Position numbers and translations under genes: made by a program
Notes under the pieces: model-generated
The model's input: the letters and a program-made list of their open reading frames with translations, nothing else
Database searches by the model: none
Told to the model about the DNA's origin: nothing
Part shown: piece by piece, positions 48,826-56,319 of the stretch
Numbering within the stretch: position 1 is the first letter of the stretch
How the letters are laid out: every line of letters begins with the position of its first letter
Assembly (NCBI GenBank): GCA_946811185.2
Contig: OX328112.1
Span: forward strand, 28,793,442-28,857,441
Reading direction: 5' to 3'
DNA length: 64,000 nucleotides
Source of the DNA: Hippopus hippopus
Taxonomy: Eukaryota > Mollusca > Bivalvia > Cardiida > Cardiidae

Positions 48826-49704
48826 ATGGAGTCGTTAAAGGAGTTAAACTTACATACAAATGAAGTTTTTTACGATGTATTTGATACAATGCCACCTAAA
48901 GCAAAAGTACTAAATTGGCTTACCTCTGATGAATTACAAAACTTAGAAGAGCATATTGAAAATAAATATAATGAAATACCTATTTACAAAATTCCAGGTC
49001 AAGAAGGAAGAAAAGTATATTTTCCAAATATTCGTCATAATGAGTATCACATTGCTTTGGAAAAAGCAGCAGCTGTTATATATTATTGTTTTAGTAAAGA
49101 AATAGAGCAATATACTGGAAATAGATCATCTATATGGGTTGGTCTTTATGATAATAAAAACGAACAAAGAAAAAGAGTTGGTTCTTACTGGTTTTATATT
49201 AGATTAAATAGTGAAAAATTTTTAATTCCTTATCTAAATAAAGTAAGCTCTTGTAGAGAACATGATTTTGTACTTAACCTTGAAATAACAGCAGGATCTA
49301 AAAGGAATTTAGAAGATTCCAACCATCTTTCACCTTGTATAGAATTTGGTGATACATTTGATAATTTATACGGAGACCCTGATGTAAATGAAGCATTAGA
49401 AAAAATATATGAATTATCGGGAAATGTAACACTATCTGGTTATGTTAGAACTAATAAAAATGAAGCTACACTTGTTGAAATTACTAATGCATTGGGTAAA
49501 AAAACTTTTATTAATAGAAGTGACTTTGATGATTCTTTTTTTGTCATAAGAGATAAAGAATATTATACTATAGATTTCTTAAAACCTAAAACAAAAAAAA
49601 AAATATTTCCAGAAGATAAACCTAATATAGCATTTAGTTGTAGAAATTTATGTATATGTGGTAAATGTGATGGTATGTCTAGCTTAAACATATGTCCAAT
49701 ATGA
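48826..49704 (+). pseudogene. RING-type protein, copy 1, RING eroded
   Basis: The 292-residue frame has the same first residues and promoter region as its neighbour (starts 936 bp apart) and aligns with it over the N-terminal ~180 residues (MESLKELNL, YYxFSKEI, W(V/I)GL). The C-terminus keeps only the second half of the RING (residues 272-292: CxxC and a final ICPI). The CxxC...CGH part is missing, and the reading frame stops at TGA exactly where copy 2 has the Cys codon TGT of CPIC. It therefore cannot form a normal zinc cross-brace. The N-terminal domain is not one I recognise and may be the part still under selection, since it remains open for 290 codons. Expressed or dead cannot be decided. 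Confidence 0.7.
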
Positions 49705-49761
49705 AGAACAGTGAAAAAATTTTTTGAATTTCTTAAATTTTAAGTTATAAAATAATTCAAG

Positions 49762-50532
49762 ATGGAGTCGTTAAAGGAGTTAAACTTAAATATAAATGAA
49801 ATTTTTTGCGATGTACTTAATACAATGCCACCACCTAAAACAAAAGTGCTAAATAGATTTACATCTGAAGAATTAAAGAAGTTAAAAAATCATATAAGGA
49901 ATAAATATGAAGAATTACCTTATCATGATGAATCAGAAAGAAAAATATTTTTCCCAAAATTTCAGTCCTATAATTATGCGCAAAATTTAATTAATGTAAA
50001 AGCAGCAATTTATTACCATTTTAGTAAAGAAATATATGAACATGGTATATATAATTCAACTATGTGGATAGGTCTCTTTTCTCGTAGTCGTGATATAAGA
50101 CCACTTAGGAGAGGTCCATATTGGTTAAAAATAGAACCATGGAATTATATATATTTAACAACTTATAAAGAAGATATATATGATTTATGTAATAATGATG
50201 AAATGTATGAGCATGATGTAATAAATTATGATGGGGCAGTTCTTTCTCCTATGATACGATTTTCTCATAATTATATATGGGGTGTCGAATCGTATTCTTT
50301 CAATGAAGATAATGAAGATTTAGATGAAGAAGATAATATAGGAACCGTTTACCAATTAAAGAATGGTTCAAAAACTTTTTATTTAGAATCTTGCGTTATA
50401 TGTGATGAAGTTAAACCTAACGCGTTATATTGTAATTGCGGTCATATACCAATCTGTGAAAAATGTAATAAGCTTGCAACTAATATATGTCCTATATGTA
50501 GAACAGAATCTTATGTTAAAAGAATTTTGTAA
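49762..50532 (+). CDS. RING-finger protein, copy 2 (putative E3 ubiquitin ligase)
   Basis: 256 residues. The C-terminus (211-246) is a C3HC4 RING of the inhibitor-of-apoptosis style: CVIC, then CNCGH (Cys226, His228), Cys232/Cys235 and CPIC (Cys243, Cys246), followed by a short hydrophobic tail RIL. The N-terminal ~200 residues are unrecognised and contain an acidic stretch near 190-200. RING proteins in DNA viruses usually redirect host ubiquitination, for example against apoptosis or innate defence. That role is inference here. The gene shares its upstream ~45 bp with copy 1, so both copies probably have the same expression timing. It ends 60 bp from the convergent fibre gene. Confidence 0.8.
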   Translation: MESLKELNLNINEIFCDVLNTMPPPKTKVLNRFTSEELKKLKNHIRNKYEELPYHDESERKIFFPKFQSYNYAQNLINVKAAIYYHFSKEIYEHGIYNSTMWIGLFSRSRDIRPLRRGPYWLKIEPWNYIYLTTYKEDIYDLCNNDEMYEHDVINYDGAVLSPMIRFSHNYIWGVESYSFNEDNEDLDEEDNIGTVYQLKNGSKTFYLESCVICDEVKPNALYCNCGHIPICEKCNKLATNICPICRTESYVKRIL

Positions 50533-50592
50533 AATATTTAATAATGACTAAATAAATATATAATATATTTTTTTATAATATATTATATATAT
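50533..50592. terminator. Shared convergent 3' region
   Basis: A 60-bp, almost pure A/T gap between two tail-to-tail genes. It holds an ACTAAATAAATAT stretch on the plus strand and a nearby AT-palindromic TATATAATATA segment. Likely carries poly-A signals for both. Confidence 0.45.
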
Positions 50593-51807
50593 TTACAAGT
50601 CTAATTCTATTAAAATAGATATGTAAGCGTTTGTTACATCACGGTTATCTGTTCTCGAAATAAAGTTTATTATATCGCATTGGTTTAACTCCAACGGCCT
50701 TGGAAAAATCGTACAGCTAGAACTTTCGTCCGCTTTTTTAATAATAGTGTAATCAACCTGTTCATTTCCATTTACCGTTATATTAATTTTTACCTCTTCT
50801 GGTGCATTACGATCCCTTTTAACGATCGTTAAAGCTCCTCTTGTAATTCTACCTGACGCAATCATACAATAACCCCCTAAACCGTGTCTTTTACTTGAAT
50901 TACCATTACCGAATGAAAACTCATAATTACCGTTTATAATTGATCCCTGTTCTTCAGCCCACACGGTTATAACAGGTTTTGGTTTATATGCTCTGAAGAA
51001 ACGCTCCATATATTCTCTAGTGACAGCATCTTTTTCATTTCTTGGGTCCGCAATATTATATATTCTTAAATTATTCATATCAATATTTTGGTTTACTGAT
51101 AGTTCCCCATTCGCTTTCATTGAGAAAGATCTATACATAGCACCTTGGCCACCTCTAATATTTTTAACGAGATCATCAACATAACCTTTAGTGGTAACCG
51201 CATCTTGGGATATGGGGTTTGATAATCCAGTAATCTGGTTACCATTCATATCTATTCCACCATCTATTGAATAGGACCCATCTCGGTTTCTCGTTAAAGC
51301 TTTTTCACCCGCGGTAGCTCTCTCAATACTAGTATCCACATAAAACTTATTAGAGGCTTGGTCGTGTCTCGTGGGGGTCCCAAGATTGTTAATTACTCGT
51401 CCTCCCATTGAAATTGCATCATCTGCCTCATACCACCTTCCGTCTTTATAAACGAAGGCTCTATCAACATTATCCACATAATTTTTAGTAGCAGCTTCAC
51501 CCGGTTCTTTTGGGTCCTTAACATTTCTTATCGGATTAAAACCCATATTCAAATATCCAGTAAAGTGGTATCCACCGTTTTCATTCAACAACCCTGAGTT
51601 AGCGTCAACATAATTCTTAGTTGCAACATCATGAGAATTTACTGGATTACTAACCCTCGTTAATGTATTGCCATTCATGTCTATGGAACCGGTAACAACA
51701 GTTGTTCCATCTTTACGTAAAAAATTATTATTTATGTAAGCGAGTGACACACCATCACCGCTTGTTTCACCATCATCTTTCATTCTTCCGAATTTGTCAA
51801 CAGGCAT
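50593..51807 (-). CDS. Fibre-like protein with five internal repeats
   Basis: 404 residues from the ATG at 51807, chosen because TATATAAAAAA lies directly before it (a GTG 15 bp upstream is in frame but less likely). Residues 40-267 hold five repeats of the form (I/L)(D/N)M(N/G)(G/x)N.I..(V/L)..P...DA.TK.YVD, at about 40, 84, 132, 184 and 241. This repeat is common in phage tail-fibre and collar-type proteins, where it builds trimeric shafts. The last ~120 residues (from about 280) are beta-rich and look like a globular head. I infer a host-attachment fibre at the capsid vertex. The final residues are IELDL. The protease gene lies 14 bp upstream in the same direction. Confidence 0.75.
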   Translation of the reverse strand: MPVDKFGRMKDDGETSGDGVSLAYINNNFLRKDGTTVVTGSIDMNGNTLTRVSNPVNSHDVATKNYVDANSGLLNENGGYHFTGYLNMGFNPIRNVKDPKEPGEAATKNYVDNVDRAFVYKDGRWYEADDAISMGGRVINNLGTPTRHDQASNKFYVDTSIERATAGEKALTRNRDGSYSIDGGIDMNGNQITGLSNPISQDAVTTKGYVDDLVKNIRGGQGAMYRSFSMKANGELSVNQNIDMNNLRIYNIADPRNEKDAVTREYMERFFRAYKPKPVITVWAEEQGSIINGNYEFSFGNGNSSKRHGLGGYCMIASGRITRGALTIVKRDRNAPEEVKINITVNGNEQVDYTIIKKADESSSCTIFPRPLELNQCDIINFISRTDNRDVTNAYISILIELDL

Positions 51808-51821
51808 TTTTTTATATAGCA
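51808..51821 (-). promoter_or_regulatory. Start-proximal TATATAAAAAA motif, fibre gene
   Basis: Reads CTATATAAAAAA directly before the ATG on the minus strand and fills the gap to the protease stop codon. Same class as the motifs at 54492, 56311, 58991, 60301, 60876 and 60952. Confidence 0.5.
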
Positions 51822-52238
51822 CTAAAAAAGTTTATTTAAAACATTTTGAAACTGGTTACCTCTAGATAACTCTTTTAGAATGTATAAACATAAATGACCG
51901 CAAAATACTTGCCCAGCTTGTTGTAATTGGTCAGTATTGTACTGTATTGGGCTTTTTAAATAATCTCGAATTTCAATAGGCGGTTGTATACCATAACTAT
52001 CGAAATAAATTTTAGTTTTACCATTTTTATACCAAGCGACCCAATGTGTACCAGGTCCATCACTTTTATCAAAGTTTACTATACCACATTCTTTTTTACT
52101 CGGTTTTCTCGGTAGTGAGTCTAGTAAAAAAACTCCTCTAAAATAAGGAATCTTTAATTTTTTAACGGCATCCTCTAATTCGAAATTGTTCAACGGTTTA
52201 TTCGGTAAAATTACGTTTTCAATCGAAATATTTGACAT
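51822..52238 (-). CDS. Adenain-type maturation cysteine protease
   Basis: 138 residues. The catalytic pattern of the adenovirus protease (C5/C48-like) family is visible: His65 in GTHWVAWY, Asp80 in YFDSYG, Gln106 seven residues before the nucleophile, and Cys113 in VFCGHLCLY. Such proteases cut capsid and core precursors after assembly, at (M/I/L)xGG or (M/I/L)xGxG sites. A matching IEGG/F site is present in the virion protein at 55307-55891. The length is at the short end for the family. It lies between integrase (11-bp gap) and fibre, all transcribed leftwards. Confidence 0.92.
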   Translation of the reverse strand: MSNISIENVILPNKPLNNFELEDAVKKLKIPYFRGVFLLDSLPRKPSKKECGIVNFDKSDGPGTHWVAWYKNGKTKIYFDSYGIQPPIEIRDYLKSPIQYNTDQLQQAGQVFCGHLCLYILKELSRGNQFQNVLNKLF

Positions 52239-52249
52239 TTTTTTTATAG
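52239..52249 (-). promoter_or_regulatory. Start-proximal TATAAAAAAAA motif, protease gene
   Basis: ACTATAAAAAAAA runs into the ATG on the minus strand and overlaps the end of the integrase stop codon region. Confidence 0.45.
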
Positions 52250-53157
52250 TTAAATATTTCTAATATCTTTATTGTCAACCCACGAATTAAATTCATCAGG
52301 ATAACCTTTCCACTTTACGAGAGATTTCTTTTTTCCTTTTTTAATAACCTTTTCTATCCTATACACCTCTTGACTGGTTTTCTGCAGTTCAGGTTCATAA
52401 AAGGTACCTTGTATTTCTTCTCCATTAAAATCTTTAATTTTATATGTTACAGGTGATGTAAGTTTTACTTCAGAAACTGTAAAAACCTCCTCAGTCCATC
52501 TTGTTGTATAACCTTTCTCAAAAGTCTTTTTCTTTTTAGTTATCCTTACTTTGTCTCCAACAGAGAAATTAGGATTAGAGTCTCTTATTTCAAGATTATC
52601 AGGGTAAAGATTTCTCCAAACTCTCGTTTCATTTTCTTTTTTACTAGCGTCTACCGGGGTCATCTTAATAGATGAATGCCTCGTGTTATTATATTCTTTA
52701 ACTAAATCTGGTAGCACATTAATGTAAACGTTTGTAGAGTTAGCGGAGAAATACTTCCACATTTTTTCTTTCATTGTTCTAATCCATCTCTCAACCACAC
52801 TAGATTTTTCCTCATTTTCGGTAGAATATAATTCAACCAAGTCTTTTACATCTTTGTTATAAAACTCTTTACCCTTATCTACCCACATTTTTTCAGGTTT
52901 TCTCTCCTTAAAAATATTTTTTAATGCTATAGCAACAGATTTTCCTGTTTTATCTTTTAATGGCACCAGATACCCATATTTAGAAAAGATATCAATGACA
53001 GCGAGAAGGTATTTAACACCACGATTAAGCTTAGAAAATGTTTGCATGTCTACTAAATCCGCAGCCCATATTCTATCTATACCGTTTACTCTAACTCTCC
53101 TTTTCTTAAAATTTCTTTTTACGGGTTTATGTAATTCTTCAGCTAAATTTTTTTTTT
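52250..53157 (-). CDS. Retroviral-type integrase with C-terminal chromodomain
   Basis: The frame is open from 53194 to the stop at 52250. The conserved integrase region starts at about 53150 (AEELHKPVKR). The core shows the first catalytic Asp in WAADLVDM, the second in MWVDKGKEFY and the Glu in VVERW. The first Asp lies upstream of the first in-frame ATG (53047), so a start there would destroy the enzyme. The spacing between the second Asp and Glu is 28 residues, shorter than the usual ~35, which suggests a small deletion. After the core come an SH3-like segment (FSVGDKVRI) and a chromodomain (YRIEKVI, LVKWKGYP, SWV). The enzyme would insert the element's DNA ends into the host genome, with the chromodomain guiding to histone marks. 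Translation must enter from the PLA2-like frame upstream. Confidence 0.88.
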
Positions 53158-53480
53158 TACTCCCATTCCAAATTTCATTTTTGTTCCAATGAGTCTACTT
53201 ACCAAACCTCTTTCCATTTTTTCTCTAATACTAGGATTGTAAATACCTTCTAACTCCGTTAACATATTCTTATCACACACTGCGTTTCTTGTAGCAGTAT
53301 CATTGTGTTGAAGATAGCAAACATCATGATTATAAGCGGCTTTATCAACACGGTTTATAGGTTTACTCCATTCCTTCGGTGTTAAATCTGGATTGAGTCT
53401 TTTATTTAGTTTGGTACCTGGCCCTGTAAAGTTGTGCCCTGGTAGATGCATTTCAACGGGTAAATTATTTATAAATTTGT
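53143..53480 (-). CDS. PLA2-like domain segment (upstream part of the integrase polyprotein)
   Basis: The frame with an ATG at 53451 (102 residues) is open further up to the poly-A run near 53504. From that ATG, residues 10-12 GPG form a calcium-loop-like turn, and residues 36-43 DKAAYNHD carry the His42-Asp43 pair of the phospholipase A2 fold as seen in parvovirus-type capsid PLA2. Four Cys residues or fewer are present, so this is not the secreted disulfide-rich type. In viruses such domains help escape from endosomes. The frame ends at a TAG just after an A11 run, while the integrase frame continues one base back. Whether it is expressed alone or as part of a longer protein is open. Confidence 0.7.
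53147..53157 (-). other. A11 run at the PLA2/integrase frame switch
   Basis: On the minus strand eleven A residues precede TTTAGCTG. The PLA2-like frame stops three bases later, while the integrase frame is reached by moving back one base. This is compatible with -1 slippage, transcriptional slippage, or a one-base deletion or assembly error in the homopolymer. Confidence 0.6.
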
Positions 53481-53636
53481 TTAATATACTACTCCCGGAG
53501 GTTTTTTTTTTATAAATTGTGATTTAGTTATTCCACAAATAACACATTTCCCCTGCATCATATTTCTACCATTTTTAGAAACAGAATATTTTATATTATT
53601 CGTATCTGTATGTTTTTTACATTTAACGCAATACAT
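53481..53636 (-). CDS. Small zinc-ribbon segment (N-terminal part of the same coding unit)
   Basis: A 51-residue frame from the ATG at 53636 shows two CxxC pairs (Cys3/Cys6 and Cys31/Cys34) about 25 residues apart, a zinc-ribbon pattern. It ends in a stop just past an A10 run (near 53504-53513). One base back, a second frame stays open and leads straight into the PLA2-like segment. I infer that ribbon, PLA2-like domain and integrase belong to one ancestral gene. The ATG lies only 39 bp from the divergent ATPase gene. Confidence 0.65.
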   Translation of the reverse strand: MYCVKCKKHTDTNNIKYSVSKNGRNMMQGKCVICGITKSQFIKKKPPGVVY

Positions 53637-53675
53637 CTTGTTTTATATATAAAAAATAAAAGTATTTAAATAAAA
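53637..53675. promoter_or_regulatory. 39-bp divergent promoter
   Basis: The entire space between the zinc-ribbon ATG (minus) and the ATPase ATG (plus). It carries TATATATAAAAAATAAAAG and ATTTAAATAAAA towards the ATPase start, and TTTTATATATAAAACAAG towards the other start. Confidence 0.5.
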
Positions 53676-54482
53676 ATGGATATTATGAACTTATCATGGA
53701 ATGAAGTAGTACCAAAGAGATTTAATCACCCCCTTTTACCGAGAAGTATTAGGGGTTTAATTGTAGGTAAATCAGGATGTGGTAAAACTACTTTATTGTT
53801 AAACCTTTTACTCAGACCGGGATGGCTTGACTACAACGATTTGAGTGTTTTTGGAAAAAGTCTTTTTCAACCAGAATACAAAATACTAAAAAAGGCTTTT
53901 GAAGAAAAACTACCAAAAGAATATATCTTAAGATTGTTTAACATGCGTGATGAGATACAAAAAACAGACGCTCCACCATCGGTTTTAGTTGAAGAATGGG
54001 CTAAAACGCTTAAAAACAAAACAGATATAAATTGCAACTTCTTTGAAAATGGTAGTGATGTACCTGACCCGAGAGAGTTAAACTCAGGAAATAAAAATTT
54101 AATGATTTTCGATGATTTACTTTTAGAAAAGCAAAATAAATGTGAGTGTTACTACGTTCGAGGAAGGCATAGTAATGTTGACTGCTTTTACCTTTCACAG
54201 AATTATTTTAGACTGCCAAGGCAAACTATTAGAGAAAACACTAATTTTATTTGTCTTTTCAAACAAGACCTAAAAAACATTAATCATATTTATAGCGACC
54301 ATGTAGGTGAAGATATGCCTAAGGACGAGTTTAGAGAATTTTGTAAAAAGGCATGGGAAAGACCACATGGTTTTGTTATCATTGACTTAACTAGTGGAAA
54401 ATATAATGGGAAGTATAGAAGCGGTTTTGATAATTTTTACTTTCCTGGATTAGTAGAAGAAAAAAAAGTTGTACACACCTAA
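53676..54482 (+). CDS. FtsK/HerA-type genome-packaging ATPase
   Basis: 268 residues. Walker A is GKSGCGKTT (31-39) and Walker B is NLMIFDDLLL (141-150) with Asp146-Asp147. The downstream SQNYF segment (near 175) fits the sensor/arginine region of A32-like packaging ATPases. The enzyme would pump the genome into the preformed capsid using ATP. It opens the plus-strand block of virion genes and is followed at 22 bp by the penton-like gene. Confidence 0.92.
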   Translation: MDIMNLSWNEVVPKRFNHPLLPRSIRGLIVGKSGCGKTTLLLNLLLRPGWLDYNDLSVFGKSLFQPEYKILKKAFEEKLPKEYILRLFNMRDEIQKTDAPPSVLVEEWAKTLKNKTDINCNFFENGSDVPDPRELNSGNKNLMIFDDLLLEKQNKCECYYVRGRHSNVDCFYLSQNYFRLPRQTIRENTNFICLFKQDLKNINHIYSDHVGEDMPKDEFREFCKKAWERPHGFVIIDLTSGKYNGKYRSGFDNFYFPGLVEEKKVVHT

Positions 54483-54491
54483 ATAATATTT

Positions 54492-54504
54492 TCACTTTAT
54501 AAAA
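54492..54504 (+). promoter_or_regulatory. TCACTTTATAAAA motif, penton gene
   Basis: Abuts the ATG. The same TCACTTTATAAA string precedes the major capsid gene at 58991-59003. Confidence 0.6.
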
Positions 54505-55278
54505 ATGGAAAAACTTTTAGAACAAATTGTAAAAAATACGAGCAACAAAACATCATTTCAAATCATAGTAAGCGACAACAAAACAAGTTTTAGAACAAGG
54601 TTTAATCCTCCAATTCAACTGGAAAAGGATAAAGTATACGAAATAGCTATGGTAAACCTTGAAACTTACTACTCTTTTCCAAACATTGATGAAACGAACA
54701 ACACATTCGTTTATTCTCCAGACAATGGCACCACATGGGTTAAAATAAAAATACCTGAAGGAAGTTATGACCTCGTTGACATTAATGATACGATTCGCCA
54801 GGAAATGAGAAAAAATGGTCATTACGATAGAGTTAATGAAGAGTATCCTATTAACTTTTCTGCGAACACTAATACCCTAAAGTCTGTTCTTATAATTGAT
54901 GATGGTTATCAAGTAGATTTTAATCAACCAGGTTCCATCGCTAAAGTATTAGGATTTACTCGAGCTAAATATTCGCAAGGATTTCACGAGTCAGAGAATG
55001 TAGTGAACATTCTTAGCATAAATAGTTTACTCGTTAACATAGATATTATTTCAGGAAGTTACGTTAATAGTTCAACAAAAAATACTATTTACTCTTTTTT
55101 CCCAGATGTTGCACCTGGATATAAGATAATTGAGTCACCAGTTAATTTAGTATACTTACCAATAACGTTAGATGAAATACATAGTCTAAATGTAAATATT
55201 ACTGACCAAGATGGTAATTTACTAAATCTTAGAGGTGAAAATTTAACGATTAGGTTTCATATTAGAGAAGCGAGATGA
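54505..55278 (+). CDS. Penton-like minor capsid protein (single jelly roll)
   Basis: 257 residues, beta-rich, with no signal peptide or membrane segment. The N-terminal NPPIQLEKDKVYEIAMVNLE block, the central GFTRAKYS motif and the C-terminal NVNITDQDGNLLNLRGE are features I associate with the minor capsid protein of Polinton-type elements. It would form the pentameric vertices and anchor the fibre. The position between ATPase and a membrane-active virion protein supports this. The fold is inferred from composition and context, not computed. Confidence 0.78.
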   Translation: MEKLLEQIVKNTSNKTSFQIIVSDNKTSFRTRFNPPIQLEKDKVYEIAMVNLETYYSFPNIDETNNTFVYSPDNGTTWVKIKIPEGSYDLVDINDTIRQEMRKNGHYDRVNEEYPINFSANTNTLKSVLIIDDGYQVDFNQPGSIAKVLGFTRAKYSQGFHESENVVNILSINSLLVNIDIISGSYVNSSTKNTIYSFFPDVAPGYKIIESPVNLVYLPITLDEIHSLNVNITDQDGNLLNLRGENLTIRFHIREAR

Positions 55279-55294
55279 GCTAAATAAAAAAATA

Positions 55295-55306
55295 CTCGTA
55301 TATAAA
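55295..55306 (+). promoter_or_regulatory. CTCGTATATAAA motif
   Basis: Directly before the ATG at 55307. A variant of the same start-proximal motif. Confidence 0.5.
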
Positions 55307-55891
55307 ATGACAAGTTACACTAATGTTAAAGTAAATATATCTGAAGGGCAAAAGCAAAAACTTCAACATGCTGTTAAAGCTAGTTGTCCAGTAAGTATTC
55401 GTTTAGGTCATGAAGATTTACAAGGTAATGATGTTTTAGCAATTACCAATTCACAAGCGAAAAAAATGGCTAAAGCCTATGAGGATGGTGTGGGTATAAC
55501 TATTAGAATGACTACAAAACAACTTAAACATAACATGAAAATAGAAGGGGGTTTCCTCGGAATGTTAGCCGGGTTGGCTGCTAGAGCTTTACCAATGCTT
55601 GCAAAAACCGTTTTACCAGCTTTAGGTGTTGGTGCTCTTTCTGGATTAGCTCAAACAGGTGTTCAAAAAGCTATGGGGTCAGGGCTTTACCTTAAAAAAG
55701 GAGGATGTGTTTGCCAAGTTGAAACTGATGGAAGTGGATTATACTTAAAACCATACAAAGGTAAAGGATTAGATTCCGTTGGTGATGGGTTGTATTTAAA
55801 GCAAGGAGGAAAAATGTATGATGGAAAAGGACTTTTACTTGGGCCTAATAGTCCATTTGCTAATATCCCTATCCTAGGGGCTATATTGTAA
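55307..55891 (+). CDS. Membrane-active virion protein candidate (pVI/pX-like)
   Basis: 194 residues. After a conserved-looking N-terminal domain (1-78) comes IEGG at 79-82, an adenain-type cleavage site, followed by a hydrophobic amphipathic stretch (83-118, GFLGMLAGLAARALPML and on). Then three GLYLK repeats (126, 144, 161) lie in a Gly/Lys-rich tail, ending PFANIPILGAIL. Cleavage would free the hydrophobic segment, as happens with the adenovirus membrane-lytic protein. The parallel is functional inference. Two cysteines (CVC, 134-136) may crosslink. Confidence 0.6.
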   Translation: MTSYTNVKVNISEGQKQKLQHAVKASCPVSIRLGHEDLQGNDVLAITNSQAKKMAKAYEDGVGITIRMTTKQLKHNMKIEGGFLGMLAGLAARALPMLAKTVLPALGVGALSGLAQTGVQKAMGSGLYLKKGGCVCQVETDGSGLYLKPYKGKGLDSVGDGLYLKQGGKMYDGKGLLLGPNSPFANIPILGAIL

Positions 55892-55920
55892 TATTTAAAT
55901 ATTATTTACAACAAATAAAA

Positions 55921-56298
55921 ATGGATATTCATAAATTTGGTATAAAACCTAATATTACTACCCAACATAAAACTATATTTTGGAAACCTCATTTACATGG
56001 AGTAAGATATCATCCCTTAAAGCAAGATTCTCTAAAATGGAAAATATACTCACAACAAACTATCAAGATTCCTCCTAATGATGGCATGAGAGTTCTGTTA
56101 GGATTTGGTTATATAGCTACACGAGGAGTTGTAGTGATATCTATTAGTAATAAATGGAAAGATAGTTTAACCATTTCTAATGGTATACATCTTGATAATG
56201 ATGTTAATGATATTTTAGTCTACATTTATAATTTCTCACAAAAACCAATCGAAATACCTGAGGGAGAGTTATTCTGCTATCTAAAATATTTATCATAA
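55921..56298 (+). CDS. dUTPase-fold-like protein, probably non-catalytic
   Basis: 125 residues. The order QTIKIPPNDGMRVLLGFG, GYIATRGVVVISISN, NGIHLDNDVNDILVYIYN and IPEGELFCYL resembles the trimeric dUTPase beta-fold, where a G.ID..Y.G segment and a final basic/aromatic strand occur. The catalytic segment here reads GIHLDNDVND, without the usual tyrosine, so activity is doubtful. Alternative: an unrelated small jelly-roll cement protein. Its place among virion genes would fit either. No TATA-like start motif except AATAAAA before the ATG. Confidence 0.45.
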   Translation: MDIHKFGIKPNITTQHKTIFWKPHLHGVRYHPLKQDSLKWKIYSQQTIKIPPNDGMRVLLGFGYIATRGVVVISISNKWKDSLTISNGIHLDNDVNDILVYIYNFSQKPIEIPEGELFCYLKYLS

Positions 56299-56310
56299 AA
56301 AAAATATTAC

Positions 56311-56319
56311 ATTTATAAA
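56311..56319 (+). promoter_or_regulatory. ATTTATAAA motif
   Basis: Immediately before the ATG at 56320. Confidence 0.5.

Noticed and set aside
51808..51822. GTG start five codons upstream for the fibre gene
   Set aside because: Eukaryotic-type genes rarely use GTG, and the TATATAAAAAA motif lies between GTG and ATG, ending at the ATG as in other genes of the element.
53047..53047. ATG at 53047 as integrase start
   Set aside because: It would remove the first catalytic Asp and the conserved AEELHKPV region that is open upstream.
54010..54822. Antisense frames within ATPase and penton genes
   Set aside because: They are shadows of the plus-strand genes in AT-rich DNA, without start-proximal motifs or domains.
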